Source: Sulfuritalea sp.
GTDB taxonomy: Bacteria > Pseudomonadota > Gammaproteobacteria > Burkholderiales > Rhodocyclaceae
Direction: 5' to 3'
Assembly: GCA_016708585.1 (NCBI GenBank)
Contig: JADJFK010000010.1
Coordinates: 62,001-126,000, forward strand
Length of the DNA stretch: 64,000 bases
Below are positions 19,465 to 30,825 of this stretch, piece by piece. The translations under genes were made by a program, and so were the position numbers. The notes below the pieces were generated by a model, which made no database searches, was not told the DNA's origin, and worked only from the letters and a program-made list of their open reading frames with translations. The first letter of the stretch is position 1. The number at the start of each line of letters is the position of its first letter.

Positions 19465-20706
19465 ATGTTAACGACCGACGGCGCTCTCGCCGGGCTGAAG
19501 GTCCTCGACCTGTCCCGCGTCCTGGCCGGGCCGTGGGCCTCGCAACTGCTGGGCGACCTCGGCGCCGACGTGATCAAGGTCGAGAAGCCCGGCGCGGATG
19601 GCAAGGGCGGTGACGATACGCGCGGCTGGGGGCCGCCCTGGCTCGCCGACGGCGCGGGCAAGCCGACGACGGATGCCGCCTATTTCCTGTGCACCAACCG
19701 CAACAAGCGTTCGCTGACCGTGGACATGACCCGCCCCGAGGGGCAGGCCATCCTGCGCGAGCTGGCGGCGCAATCGGACGTGGTGCTGGAAAACTTCAAG
19801 GTCGGCGGGCTCAAGGCCTATGGCCTCGACTACGCCAGCCTCGCGGCGCTCAATCCGAAGCTCGTGTATTGCTCGATCACCGGCTTCGGCCAGGACGGCC
19901 CCTACGCCGCGCGCGCCGGCTACGATTTCCTGATCCAGGGCATGGGCGGCCTGATGAGCGTCACGGGACGCGCCGATGACGAAGAAGGCGCCGGTCCGCA
20001 GAAGGTCGGCGTGGCACTGACCGACATCCTCACCGGCCTTTACGCCACCATCGCCATCCAGGCGGCGCTGGCGCATCGCGAACAATCAGGACGCGGACAG
20101 CACATCGACCTCGCGCTGCTCGACGTGCAGGTGGCCTGCCTCGCCAACCAGGCCATGAACTACCTGGTCTCGGGGCGGGCGCCGCGGCGCATGGGCAACG
20201 GCCACCCGAACATCGTGCCCTACCAGGACTTCCCCACCGCCGACGGCGACATGATCCTCGCCATCGGCAACGACGGCCAGTTCGCCCGCTTCTGCGACAT
20301 CGCCGGCCACGCCGCATGGGCCGCCGACCCGCGCTTCGCCAGCAACGCGGCGCGGGTCAGCAATCGCGGCGAACTGATCCCCCTGCTGCGCCAGGCCACG
20401 GTGATGAAGACCACGGCGCAGTGGATCGCGCTGCTGGAAAATGCCGCCGTGCCCTGCGGCCCGATCAACGACCTGGCCGCCGTCTTCGCCGATCCGCAAG
20501 TGCTGCATCGCGGCCTGCGCGTCGATTTGCCCCATGCCGCGGGCGGCACGGCGCCGCAGGTGGCCAACCCGATCCGCTTTTCGGCAACGCCGATCGGCTA
20601 CCGGCACGCCCCGCCCCTGTTGGGACAGGACACCGAGGCGATACTGGGGGAGCTCGGTCGCAGTGCGGAGGATATTGCGGCCTTGCGCGCCGCCACCGTG
20701 ATCTAG
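19465..20706 (+). CDS. CaiB/BaiF family CoA-transferase
   Basis: A 413-residue family III CoA-transferase that moves CoA between carboxylic acids. Typical elements are VLDLSRVLAGPWASQLLGDLGADVIKVE at the N-terminus (in part), NFKVGGLKAYGLDY, and the catalytic-aspartate region AGYDFLIQGMGGLMSVTG. The family covers formyl-, carnitine-, succinyl- and benzylsuccinate-CoA transferases; the substrate cannot be assigned. The preferred start is the ATG at 19465 (MLTTDGALAG), which fits homologues but has no clear ribosome binding site. The 240 bp upstream hold GC-rich inverted repeats and no convincing gene. Confidence 0.9.
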   Translation: MLTTDGALAGLKVLDLSRVLAGPWASQLLGDLGADVIKVEKPGADGKGGDDTRGWGPPWLADGAGKPTTDAAYFLCTNRNKRSLTVDMTRPEGQAILRELAAQSDVVLENFKVGGLKAYGLDYASLAALNPKLVYCSITGFGQDGPYAARAGYDFLIQGMGGLMSVTGRADDEEGAGPQKVGVALTDILTGLYATIAIQAALAHREQSGRGQHIDLALLDVQVACLANQAMNYLVSGRAPRRMGNGHPNIVPYQDFPTADGDMILAIGNDGQFARFCDIAGHAAWAADPRFASNAARVSNRGELIPLLRQATVMKTTAQWIALLENAAVPCGPINDLAAVFADPQVLHRGLRVDLPHAAGGTAPQVANPIRFSATPIGYRHAPPLLGQDTEAILGELGRSAEDIAALRAATVI

Positions 20707-20710
20707 CCAG

Positions 20711-21514
20711 TCAGGGCATCAGGCGCGCGAGGCCGTTTTTGGCCGCATCGCTGTCGGCGGTTGCGAACAGACCGTCACGCTCGTACTCGGCGGCAATCGC
20801 CTTCAGCACGGGCAGTGCAGTCTTTTCGTTCATGCCCGGCTTGACGCGCGGGTCGTAGAGCATCTTCAGCACCAGGTGATCGAGGCCGGAAAGAAACGCC
20901 CCGTTGAACTTGCGGCTGAAGATCGACGGCAGGGGCTGCACGGTATCGTTGCCGAGGCCCATGGCGTGCGTCAATTCCTCGACCACGCAAGACGCCAGGT
21001 CGGCCCGCGCCCGTGCCGCATCGACCGGGATCATCGTGGTAGCGCGCACGATGCGGCCCCGGCGTTCGGTGGCAAAGGTGGCGAGGCACTGGCCGTGGCG
21101 AAACAGCATCGTGTTCCGGCTCATGGGACCGCTGCCGAAATGGCGCGGTACTTCGGATTCCAGTGCGGCTTCGCTGGCCAGTATGACCAGGAAGTTTGCC
21201 GCAGCCCGGGTGTCCACGGGCTGGATGCTGAGGCCGGTGATCTCGGCAAGGTGCCGGAAATGCGCGTCGATCAATTCGCGGTGCAGGTCCTTGTCGCCGA
21301 CACCGTGCACGATGAAATACCGGACCGGCGACGTCCACTTGCGCACCGGGTTCTGCCGCGTCGAGTAGTCGTGCTTCAGCGCCAGTTCGACGAAGCCGTC
21401 CACCAGGAACTGCGGCGACTTCCAGGACGCATCCTCGTTCGCCGCAGCCGCCGCTGCCAGGCAGGCGAACAGCAGACCGAACCACAGGCCTTTCGAGGAG
21501 GGGAAGGGCTTCAT
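20711..21514 (-). CDS. Exported DUF2927-family protein
   Basis: A 267-residue protein with a signal sequence (GLWFGLLFACLAAAAAANE). It resembles DUF2927, a metzincin-like family: CVVEELTHAMGLGNDT contains a conserved Cys-x-x-Glu-Glu and a GLGND turn, and SIFSRKFNG follows. Some relatives look like degenerate metallopeptidases; here EELTHAMG lacks the full HExxH, so catalysis is doubtful. It sits 24 bp downstream of the SulP gene on the same strand and may be cotranscribed with it. Confidence 0.75.
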   Translation of the reverse strand: MKPFPSSKGLWFGLLFACLAAAAAANEDASWKSPQFLVDGFVELALKHDYSTRQNPVRKWTSPVRYFIVHGVGDKDLHRELIDAHFRHLAEITGLSIQPVDTRAAANFLVILASEAALESEVPRHFGSGPMSRNTMLFRHGQCLATFATERRGRIVRATTMIPVDAARARADLASCVVEELTHAMGLGNDTVQPLPSIFSRKFNGAFLSGLDHLVLKMLYDPRVKPGMNEKTALPVLKAIAAEYERDGLFATADSDAAKNGLARLMP

Positions 21515-21537
21515 GCCGCGCGCTCCGTGCCACCCGC

Positions 21538-23745
21538 TCAGGATTCCAGCACGCGCAGCTCGGCATTGGTGTAGCGCAAACGGCTGGCAAGCACGCTGGC
21601 GATGCCTTCCATCAGCCGCAGGCCGAGTTTCTTGTGCTCCTCGGCAAGCTTGTCGAACGCGCGGCGCGACAGCACGTAGAGTTCGGTATCGGTGAACGCG
21701 ACCGCATTGGCCGAGCGGGCCTCGCCGTCGAGGAAGGCCATTTCGCCGAAGAAGGCGCCGCGGCCGAAGGTGCCGAGGTGGTGTGACTGCCGGTCGGACA
21801 GGGGCAGGACGATGCGCACCGCGCCGCGCCGGATCAGGAACAACTCGTCGCCGGCATCGCCGCGCGAGAAGATGGTTTCACCCTTGGCCACGCTGCGCTT
21901 CTCCATGCATTGCTCCAGCGCCGCCAGCGTCTGCTCCTTGCGCCCGGCGAACAGCTCGATGTCCTGCAGTTCGAGCGCGGACCCCTCGTCGCGCAAACAG
22001 ACGGTTTCCTGGATGATGCGGTCCTCGACCCACTCCAGCGCATCGTCCAGCGACGGAAACACGCGCACCGGGCTGTCCTCGCGAATCAGGCCGACCTGGT
22101 CGAAGTACTGCTGCATGTCGCGTCCCGAGGGCAGGGTCTGCGGAATGGCGCTGAAGATCAGGAAGCCCTTGCGCTCGGCCAGCATGTCCTTGACCTGCTC
22201 CAGCAGGTGGGCGGCGGTGACATCCACGGTCTGTATCCGGCGCATGTCGAGGATCAGGAAATCGCGCGTTTTCAGTTCCGGCTCCAGGCTCAGGTAGAGC
22301 TGGTCGGCGGTGCCGAAGAACAGGCTGCCCTGCAGCTCGATGATCGCGGCGCGGTCGCCGTGCGCGGTCAGGATTTCCATTTCCTCGTGGGTGCGGATGC
22401 GCTTGGAGAAGGTCTCGTTGCCGAGCAGCTTGCGGCGGATGATGGAACCGCCGATCTGTTCGCGGATGAACAGCAGCACGGCCAGCACGATGCCGACGCC
22501 TGAGGCCGCGATCAGGCTCACCGTCAGAGCCGTGCCGATCACGGCGACGATCACCGCGAAATCGAGGATGGTCGAACGCGACTTCAGGTAATGCAGGCTG
22601 TTGCGATCGATCATGCGCACGCCGATCACGATCAGGATGCCCGCCAGCCCGGCCACCGGGATCCAGGCGATGAAGTTCGCCAGCAGCAGGAAGGCGACCA
22701 GCGCCAGCACGCCCTCGACCATGCCGGAGAAGCGGCTGCTGGCGCCGCCGGAAATATTCACCAGCGTCGCGCCCATGGTGCCGGCGCCGGGAATGCCGCC
22801 GATTGCTCCGGAGGCGATGTTGCCGAGGCCCTGGCCGATCAGTTCGCGGTTGGAATCGTGGCGCGAACGGGTCAGCGCATCGAGCACCACGCAGGTTTTC
22901 AGGGTATCGATGGACAACAGCACGGCCAGCGTCAGGGCCGGGATGAACAGCAGCTGCAGCTGTTGCAGGCTGACACCGGCAAGCGACGACCAGCGCCCCG
23001 CCAGGCCGGCGAAAAAGCTGCCGTCACCACCGCCGCTGCCGCCCAGCGCGCCCACCACCAGCGTATTGTCGTGCAGCCTGAACAGCGCGGGATCGAGCAG
23101 GGCGAGGCCGAAATAAGCCGCGACGCCGGCACCGAGGCCGAGGATCGCGGCCGGCACCGCCTTGATCACCCGCGGTGCGCCGACCATCACGGCGATGGTC
23201 GCCAGGCCGACCAGGATGCCCTGCCAGCGCCATTGTTCCGGCGCGCCCAGCGCCGCCCAGAAATGCAGCCCCTTGGGGGCGCCGAGCAGCTTCGGCACCT
23301 GGCTGCCGATGATGATCAGCCCCACCCCGGAAAGGTAGCCGCTGACCACCGTATAGGGCATGTACTTGATCAGGCGCCCCAGGCGCAGCAGGCCGAATGC
23401 CAGTTGCATCAGGCCGGCGAGCAGGCCGAGCAGGGTCAGCAGCAGCAGCGTGGTGTCGACCGGCGTGCCGCTCATCTGCGCCTCGATGGCGAAGGCGGAC
23501 GCCACGGCTGCCGCCGGCGCGCAGGGCGCCGAGATCAGCCGGCTGGTGCCGCCGAAACTCGAGGCGACGATGCCGATCGCGGTGGCGCCGAGGATGCCCG
23601 CCAGGGCGCCGAGCGCGACATAGGCGCTGCCGAGCACGGCGTAGATTGTGACACCGAACGCGATCGCCGAGGGCAGCGCGACCAGCATCGCGGCAAGCCC
23701 GCCCCAGAAATCACCGGCAGGGTTTTCCAGCCTGGGCAGCTTCAT
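21538..23745 (-). CDS. SulP-family anion transporter with STAS and cyclic-nucleotide domains
   Basis: A 735-residue inner-membrane protein in three parts: a SulP (SLC26) transport core of about 10-12 membrane spans (1-430), a STAS domain (about 450-560; VTAAHLLEQVKDML) and a C-terminal cyclic nucleotide-binding domain (about 600-720; GDAGDELFLIRRGAVRIVLPL, GAFFGEMAFLDGEARSANA). SulP proteins carry sulfate, bicarbonate or related anions, usually with Na+ or H+. The cNMP domain suggests control by cAMP or a similar ligand, though the Arg-Ser-Ala cassette alone does not prove binding. The substrate is not evident; bicarbonate or sulfate are the main candidates. Confidence 0.92.
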   Translation of the reverse strand: MKLPRLENPAGDFWGGLAAMLVALPSAIAFGVTIYAVLGSAYVALGALAGILGATAIGIVASSFGGTSRLISAPCAPAAAVASAFAIEAQMSGTPVDTTLLLLTLLGLLAGLMQLAFGLLRLGRLIKYMPYTVVSGYLSGVGLIIIGSQVPKLLGAPKGLHFWAALGAPEQWRWQGILVGLATIAVMVGAPRVIKAVPAAILGLGAGVAAYFGLALLDPALFRLHDNTLVVGALGGSGGGDGSFFAGLAGRWSSLAGVSLQQLQLLFIPALTLAVLLSIDTLKTCVVLDALTRSRHDSNRELIGQGLGNIASGAIGGIPGAGTMGATLVNISGGASSRFSGMVEGVLALVAFLLLANFIAWIPVAGLAGILIVIGVRMIDRNSLHYLKSRSTILDFAVIVAVIGTALTVSLIAASGVGIVLAVLLFIREQIGGSIIRRKLLGNETFSKRIRTHEEMEILTAHGDRAAIIELQGSLFFGTADQLYLSLEPELKTRDFLILDMRRIQTVDVTAAHLLEQVKDMLAERKGFLIFSAIPQTLPSGRDMQQYFDQVGLIREDSPVRVFPSLDDALEWVEDRIIQETVCLRDEGSALELQDIELFAGRKEQTLAALEQCMEKRSVAKGETIFSRGDAGDELFLIRRGAVRIVLPLSDRQSHHLGTFGRGAFFGEMAFLDGEARSANAVAFTDTELYVLSRRAFDKLAEEHKKLGLRLMEGIASVLASRLRYTNAELRVLES

Positions 23746-23879
23746 GTCATGCGGAAATCGAAAAGGAATAACTACAGTATAGGTCGCTCACGTCGCACTG
23801 CAACATATCCTGCCTTCCGTCCATCCGCATCTGGCTGTAAGCTTCACCCTTCAATAAATACACTTCGGAGGATAGACCC

Positions 23880-24827
23880 ATGAAACATGTTCGTTCCCTG
23901 CTGGTCGCCGCGGTCACCCTGGTTCTCGGCACCGGCGCGCACGCCCAGGAATTCGTCACTGTCCTCACCGGCGGCACTTCGGGTGTGTATTACCCGATGG
24001 GCGTTGCCCTGTCGCAGATCTACGGCAAGGCCATGCCCGGCGCCAAGACCTCGGCCCAGGTGACCAAGGCCAGCGCCGAGAACCTCAACCTGCTGCAGGC
24101 CGGCCGCGGCGAGATCGCCTTCACCCTGGGCGATGCGCTCAACGAAGCCTGGAAGGGCAACGAGGAAGCCGGTTTCAAGACCCCGCTCAAGAAACTGCGC
24201 ACCATCGCCGCGATCTATCCCAATTACATCCAGATCGTCGCCGCCGCCGATTCCGGCATCAAGACCCTGGCCGACCTCAAGGGCAAGCGCGTCGCCGTCG
24301 GCGCGCCGAAGTCCGGCACCGAGCTCAACGCGCGCGACATCTTCAAGGGCGCCGGCATGAGCTACAAGGATTTCGCCAAGGTCGAGTACCTGCCCTTCGG
24401 CGAATCGGTGGAACTGATGAAGAACCGCCAGCTCGACGCCACGCTGATTTCCGCCGGCCTCGGCGTCGCCGCGATCCGCGACCTGGCCACCTCGGTCAAG
24501 ATCGTCATCGTGCCCATCCCCGCCGACGTGGTGGCGAAGATCGGCGAAGCCGCCTACCAGCCCGGCACGGTACCGGCCAACACCTACAACGGCCAGGCCG
24601 ATGCCGTGCCCACCGTCGCGATCCAGAACTTCCTGGTCAGCCACGAAGGCGTGTCGGCCGACGCCGGCTACAAGATGACCAAGGCCATCTTCGAGCACCT
24701 GCCCGAACTGCAGGCCGCGCATGCCGCGGCCAAGGCCATCACCAAGGAGAACGCCGCCAAGGCGCCGCCGGCACCGCTGCATGCGGGCGCCGAGAAGTAC
24801 TACAAGGAAGTCGGGCTGATCAAGTAA
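23880..24827 (+). CDS. TAXI-family TRAP transporter solute-binding protein
   Basis: A 315-residue periplasmic receptor of the TAXI type, with signal peptide MKHVRSLLVAAVTLVLGTGAHAQ in outline, then TVLTGGTSGVYYPMGVALSQI, the family signature. ASAENLNLLQAGRGEIAFTLGDA and LKGKRVAVGAPKSGTELNAR are also typical. It captures a small organic acid, possibly glutamate-like, for the downstream permease. GGAGG lies 8 bases before the ATG. It is separated from the permease gene by a 144-bp palindromic element instead of the usual short gap. Confidence 0.95.
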   Translation: MKHVRSLLVAAVTLVLGTGAHAQEFVTVLTGGTSGVYYPMGVALSQIYGKAMPGAKTSAQVTKASAENLNLLQAGRGEIAFTLGDALNEAWKGNEEAGFKTPLKKLRTIAAIYPNYIQIVAAADSGIKTLADLKGKRVAVGAPKSGTELNARDIFKGAGMSYKDFAKVEYLPFGESVELMKNRQLDATLISAGLGVAAIRDLATSVKIVIVPIPADVVAKIGEAAYQPGTVPANTYNGQADAVPTVAIQNFLVSHEGVSADAGYKMTKAIFEHLPELQAAHAAAKAITKENAAKAPPAPLHAGAEKYYKEVGLIK

Positions 24828-24971
24828 GAGCTTGCGAATAAATCTACTGCGCGTACCGGATCGAAGCTTGGGCGGTGCTCGCTATCCTCATGTACAACGA
24901 CGTACATTCCGGTAGCTGCGCTCCGGCCGCGCTCCGCTGCGGTCCGCTCGCTACGATTTCTTCACAAGCTC
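24828..24971. repeat. 144-bp imperfect palindromic element within the TRAP operon
   Basis: The ends are inverted repeats of about 23-24 bp: GAGCTTGCGAATAAATC at the left against the complement of GATTTCTTCACAAGCTC at the right, with only a few mismatches. Inside is a smaller hairpin, TGTAC-(6)-GTACA. The element begins on the base after the receptor's stop codon and ends 13 bp before the permease start. It has no coding capacity. It looks like a miniature inverted-repeat element that could fold into one long hairpin and reduce read-through to the permease. Confidence 0.7.
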
Positions 24972-24984
24972 GCGAGCGAGGTTG

Positions 24985-27083
<2,099 letters not shown>

Positions 27084-27087
<4 letters not shown>

Positions 27088-27458
27088 GCCTCTGCCTCGC
27101 GGCAGGCGCAGTTGCCGCCTCCCTCGCCATCGACAGCTTCACCCTTAGCTGGATCCATTCCATCGAGAAAATCCGCTGGGAGGAAGACTGGCGCCTCGAG
27201 GCTGGTGCGCTGGTGCTTGCCGAAGCGCGCATCCGCGGCAGCGGCGCCGGCATGGAGCCGCCCGCCGGTGCGGTGCTGAAGAACGGCGTCTGGCATTACC
27301 GCCCCGCTTTGTCGCCGCAGGCCGTACTGCGCCTGGCTCACTCGCCGCATGCCGGCGGCTACACGCTGTGCACGGCCTCGGTCTGCGCACCACTTGCGGA
27401 TCACCTGCCGGGCATCGACAATACGGCGACGATAGAACTCCGTGAGTGTCCGCCATGA
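27084..27458 (+). CDS. DUF1850 protein associated with TRAP transporter
   Basis: A small exported protein of about 124 residues with one hydrophobic N-terminal segment (CLAAGAVAASLAIDSFTLSW) followed by the DUF1850 pattern FTLSWIHSIEKIRWEEDW. DUF1850 genes regularly accompany TAXI-TRAP permeases; their role is unknown, perhaps assembly or substrate delivery. The likely start is a TTG at 27084 overlapping the permease stop (TTGA), suggesting translational coupling. A further TTG lies upstream at 27036. The 3' end overlaps the ogt start by 4 bases. Confidence 0.75.
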
Positions 27459-27925
27459 AAGCCTATGCCGCCGTGATTGCCGTCCCGTCCTTCAGCATCG
27501 GCATCGAGTGCAACGCCGACGAAATCACCGGCATCGACTACCTCGAACCCTGTGCCGAAGTCGCGCCAAAGACGCCGCTGGCCAAAGAGGCCGTGCGCCA
27601 GCTGCGCGCCTGGCTCGCCGACCCGGCCTTCGAATTCGGCCTGCCGCTGGCGCCGGCCGGCACGCATTTCCAGCGCCGCGTCTGGCAGCGGATTTCGGCC
27701 ATCCCGCCGGGACGGACCATGAGCTACGGCGAGGTCGCCGCGGCGATCCGCAGCGGCCCGCGCGCGGTGGGCAATGCCTGCGGCGCCAATCCCTATCCCA
27801 TCGTCGTGCCCTGCCATCGCGTGGTCGCGGCCAACCACGGCATCGGGGGCTTTGCGCGGAATTCCGGCGGCTTCCTGCTCGACGTAAAACGGTGGCTGCT
27901 GCACCACGAACATGCAGGCTTCTGA
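27455..27925 (+). CDS. ogt: Methylated-DNA--protein-cysteine methyltransferase
   Basis: A 156-residue suicide repair protein that takes the methyl group from O6-methylguanine onto its own cysteine. The active site is IVVPCHRVV (near residue 120), the helix-turn-helix contact region is RTMSYGEVAAAIRSGPRAVGNA in part, and the FQRRVWQRISAIPPG motif is present. The N-terminal domain is short and degenerate. The usual closing GGLxRK segment reads GGFLLDVK, still close to family form. The start at 27455 overlaps the DUF1850 stop (ATGA); the 3' end overlaps xerD by 14 bases. Confidence 0.92.
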   Translation: MKAYAAVIAVPSFSIGIECNADEITGIDYLEPCAEVAPKTPLAKEAVRQLRAWLADPAFEFGLPLAPAGTHFQRRVWQRISAIPPGRTMSYGEVAAAIRSGPRAVGNACGANPYPIVVPCHRVVAANHGIGGFARNSGGFLLDVKRWLLHHEHAGF

Positions 27926-28817
27926 CGCCGAACTGATCGACGAATTCATCGACGCCCTGTGGCTGGCCGATGGTTTGTCGAAGAACACGCTGGCGAGTTA
28001 CCGCAGCGACCTTGCGCTGTTTTCCGACTGGCTTGCGGGAAGGCACGCCACGATAGTCGGCGCCGACGAGACGGCGATCAACGGCTATCTCGCCTTCCTG
28101 CACGCCCGCCCCGGCGGCATCCGGTCGGCCAGCCAGCGCCGGCTGATGGCCAGCTTGCGCCGCTGCTACCGCTGGCTGCTCGACCAGGGCCGGCTGCAGC
28201 GTGATCCGCTGCTCAACATCGACAAACCGGCGACGACCCAGCGCTTCCCCAAGACCCTGTCGGAAAAGCAGGTCGAGGACCTGCTCGGCGCCCCCGACGT
28301 GGCGACGCCGCTCGGCCTGCGCGACCGCGCCATGTTCGAACTGCTCTACGCCACCGGCCTGCGCGTTTCCGAGCTGGTCGGCATCCGCCTGTTCGAGCTG
28401 AGCCTCAACGACAACGTGGTGCGCGTGATGGGCAAGGGTTCCAAGGAAAGGCTGGTCCCCCTGGGCGAAGTCGCCGCCGACTGGCTGCGGCGCTACCTCG
28501 CCGGCGCCCGCAACGAACTGTTGAAACAGCATGTCTCGGACGCGATTTTCATCACCGTGCGCGGCGCCGGCATGACGCGGCAGATGTTCTGGAACCTGGT
28601 CAAGAAATACGCGCTGCAGGTCGGCATTCCGGCGCAGCGCATTTCACCCCACGTGCTGCGCCATGCCTTCGCCACCCACCTGCTCAACCACGGCGCCGAC
28701 CTGCGCGTGGTGCAGTTGCTCCTCGGGCACGCCGACATCTCGACCACGCAGGTCTACACCCATGTCGCGCGCGAACGCCTGAAGCAACTGCACCACCTTC
28801 ACCATCCGCGCGGCTGA
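27912..28817 (+). CDS. xerD: Site-specific tyrosine recombinase XerD
   Basis: A 301-residue tyrosine recombinase that, with XerC, resolves chromosome dimers at dif under FtsK control. The catalytic set is visible: Arg in YATGLRVSEL, Lys in GKGSKERLVPLG, His-x-x-Arg in SPHVLRHAFATHLL, His in LLGHADISTTQ and Tyr in VYTHVARERL. The N-terminal SAM-like core-binding domain spans about 1-90. Size and motifs fit XerD rather than an integrase, and there are no att-like repeats or cargo genes. It overlaps ogt. Confidence 0.95.
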   Translation: MQASDAELIDEFIDALWLADGLSKNTLASYRSDLALFSDWLAGRHATIVGADETAINGYLAFLHARPGGIRSASQRRLMASLRRCYRWLLDQGRLQRDPLLNIDKPATTQRFPKTLSEKQVEDLLGAPDVATPLGLRDRAMFELLYATGLRVSELVGIRLFELSLNDNVVRVMGKGSKERLVPLGEVAADWLRRYLAGARNELLKQHVSDAIFITVRGAGMTRQMFWNLVKKYALQVGIPAQRISPHVLRHAFATHLLNHGADLRVVQLLLGHADISTTQVYTHVARERLKQLHHLHHPRG

Positions 28818-28822
28818 GCCGC

Positions 28823-29590
28823 TCAGGCCGGGCAGGCGTGGCGCTGCAGCGCCTGGACGATTTCGCCGCTGGCCTTGTCCTGCACGAAGGCGACGACGCC
28901 CAGGTCGGCCCGCTTCCAGCCGGGTTCGAGGGCAAACTTCTGGCGCAGCGCAAGGCGCCCGTCGGCGTCGGGCGGCAGGGGGCCGATCAGGCGGCGCACC
29001 ACATAGTCGTGACGCAGGAGCTTGCCGCCGTTCTCGCCGGCAAGCACCCGCGATTCGAGATTGTTCTCGTACAAGGCCAGCCAAACCTCGCCGCCCGATG
29101 TCCTGGTGGCTATCGTGCCGCCGACCGCCAGTTGCCCACCCGCCGCCGCACCCAGTTCCAGGGTAATCGCCGCGCCCGCCGGCAAGTCGCCGATACCGTC
29201 GAGCGGACTGCCGGCACTGCGCCAGTCGCGGCCGTTCCTCAGGAACTGCGGGGTATAAACGGCGCGCGAGCGGGCCAGGGCGGCCATGGCGTACTGGCGC
29301 TGCGTGTATTGTGGGCTGGCGTAGCGGTCGGTCCAGCCCAGGCGGTCCCAGTAATCGACATGGAAGGCCAGCGGCACCAGGCGCCCGGCGAACCCGGGCT
29401 GGTCCTTCCACTGCGACAGGCGGCGGTCGGCAGGAGGGCAACTGTCGCAACCTTCCGAGGTGTAGAGCTCGAGCAGCACGGCGCGCTGTTCGCCGCTTTT
29501 TGCAACGCAGGCCGGCGCCGCCACTGCGGGCGCTGCGGCACCAGCTGCGGCACAGGCCAGCAGCAGCACGGTCGGAAGGTGGAATTTCAT
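28823..29590 (-). CDS. Secreted DUF1223 thioredoxin-fold protein
   Basis: A 255-residue exported protein (signal peptide MKFHLPTVLLLACAAAGAAA in part) with the DUF1223 opening AVLLELYTSEGCDSCPPADR, where Cys-x-x-Cys (CDSC) sits as in thioredoxin-like proteins. The next landmark, FHVDYWDRLGWTDRYASPQYTQRQ, is family-typical. Function is uncharacterised; a periplasmic redox role is an inference from the CxxC motif. Start at 29590 fits the signal peptide and a GGAG 7 bases upstream. It faces xerD tail to tail with a 5-bp gap. Confidence 0.85.
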   Translation of the reverse strand: MKFHLPTVLLLACAAAGAAAPAVAAPACVAKSGEQRAVLLELYTSEGCDSCPPADRRLSQWKDQPGFAGRLVPLAFHVDYWDRLGWTDRYASPQYTQRQYAMAALARSRAVYTPQFLRNGRDWRSAGSPLDGIGDLPAGAAITLELGAAAGGQLAVGGTIATRTSGGEVWLALYENNLESRVLAGENGGKLLRHDYVVRRLIGPLPPDADGRLALRQKFALEPGWKRADLGVVAFVQDKASGEIVQALQRHACPA

Positions 29591-29684
29591 GGTCTGACTC
29601 CGGGGGGGGATGGGCGAGGCGCTCCCTGTCTTGGTCGCCGCGGCAGCGGATTCCTTACGCCGCGACAGGGGTAAAATCACCCGT

Positions 29685-30188
29685 ATGAGACACGACACCA
29701 GCTACCCGGAAACGGGCCCCGAAACCCCGGCGACCAAGTTCCTGCACAAGCACCGCATCGCCCATTCCAACCACCTCTACGAGTACGAGGAGCACGGCGG
29801 CACCAAGGTGTCGGCGCGCGAACTCAACGTCGCCGAGCACGCCGTGGTCAAGACCCTGGTCATGGAAGACGAGAACGCGAAACCGCTGATCGTCCTGATG
29901 CACGGCGACCGCAAGGTGTCGACCAAGGAACTGGCGCGCCAGATCGGCGTCAAGAAGGTCGGCCCCTGCACGCCCGAGGACGCCCTGCGCCACACCGGCT
30001 ACATGGTCGGCGGCTGCTCGCCCTTCGGCACCAAGAAGGCGCTGCCGGTGCATCTGGAGAAATCCATCCTCGACCTGCCGCTGGTGTACATCAACGGCGG
30101 ACGCCGCGGCTACCTGGTCGGCGTGCACCCGCACGACATCCTGAGCGTACTGCAGCCGAAGATCGTCGAGTGCGCGCTGAAAGAGTGA
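29685..30188 (+). CDS. ybaK: Cys-tRNA(Pro)/Cys-tRNA(Cys) deacylase YbaK
   Basis: A 167-residue YbaK/EbsC-type editing enzyme that hydrolyses cysteine mischarged onto tRNA-Pro. Typical segments are VAEHAVVKTLVMED, with the catalytic lysine, DRKVSTKELARQIGVKKV, and GYMVGGCSPFGTKKALPV. Length is normal for a free-standing editing protein. Start at 29685 (MRHDTSYPET) is preceded by a TAAAAT that may be a -10 element. It is divergent from the DUF1223 gene and convergent with the TRIC-type gene. Confidence 0.93.
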   Translation: MRHDTSYPETGPETPATKFLHKHRIAHSNHLYEYEEHGGTKVSARELNVAEHAVVKTLVMEDENAKPLIVLMHGDRKVSTKELARQIGVKKVGPCTPEDALRHTGYMVGGCSPFGTKKALPVHLEKSILDLPLVYINGGRRGYLVGVHPHDILSVLQPKIVECALKE

Positions 30189-30195
30189 TGAAACC

Positions 30196-30825
30196 TCAGC
30201 GCGATCTATAGGTCGGCAGGCTGAGGCGCCAGCGGATCGCCGCCAGGCGCAGGCCGAGCACCACGGCGGCGCCGGCCGCCGCCGCGACCGCATCGCCGGA
30301 ACCGAAGTGCAGGGCGCCGAGCAGGGTCAGCGCGCCGAGCCAGGAGGCCGTGGCGTAGAGCGTGCCGGGGCGCATCACCAGCGGCACTTCATTGACCAGG
30401 ATGTCGCGCAGCATGCCGCCGACGACGCCGGTGATCACCGCCAGCAGCGACGCGGCGAGCCAGTGCACGCCCGACGCGACGGCGATCTGGCAGCCCACCA
30501 CGGTGAACAGCGCGAGGCCCACCGCGTCGGGCACCACGAACAGGCCGGGGCGCACCCGGATGCGCCGGGCGAGCAGGAAGGTGACGGCCACGGCCAGCAG
30601 GCCGCAGATGAGATAGGCCACGTCGACCAGCCAGAACACCGGACGATCGAGCAGCAGGTCGCGCAGGGTGCCGCCGCCGAGGCTGGTGGCGAGCCCGACC
30701 ACCACGGCGCCGACCAGGTCCATTTTCTTGTCCTCGGTTTCCAGCACCGCCGAGGCGGCATTGACCGCCACCGCCGCCATGCCGATGGCGTAGATCAGCT
30801 CGGCCGGCGCGGGCAGCGGCGTCAT
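30196..30825 (-). CDS. TRIC-type (UPF0126) cation channel-like membrane protein
   Basis: A 209-residue inner-membrane protein with seven predicted spans formed from two similar halves, each ending in a glycine-rich turn: LGGGTLRDLLLD and VGGMLRDILVNE. This is the UPF0126 / prokaryotic trimeric intracellular cation channel family, whose studied members conduct K+ or Na+. Physiological role here is unknown. The start overlaps the folB stop by 4 bases, so it is probably translationally coupled to folB. Confidence 0.88.
   Translation of the reverse strand: MTPLPAPAELIYAIGMAAVAVNAASAVLETEDKKMDLVGAVVVGLATSLGGGTLRDLLLDRPVFWLVDVAYLICGLLAVAVTFLLARRIRVRPGLFVVPDAVGLALFTVVGCQIAVASGVHWLAASLLAVITGVVGGMLRDILVNEVPLVMRPGTLYATASWLGALTLLGALHFGSGDAVAAAAGAAVVLGLRLAAIRWRLSLPTYRSR

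Noticed and set aside
27912..28817. xerD as a mobile-element integrase
   Set aside because: Length and sequence fit chromosomal XerD; no attachment repeats or cargo are nearby.
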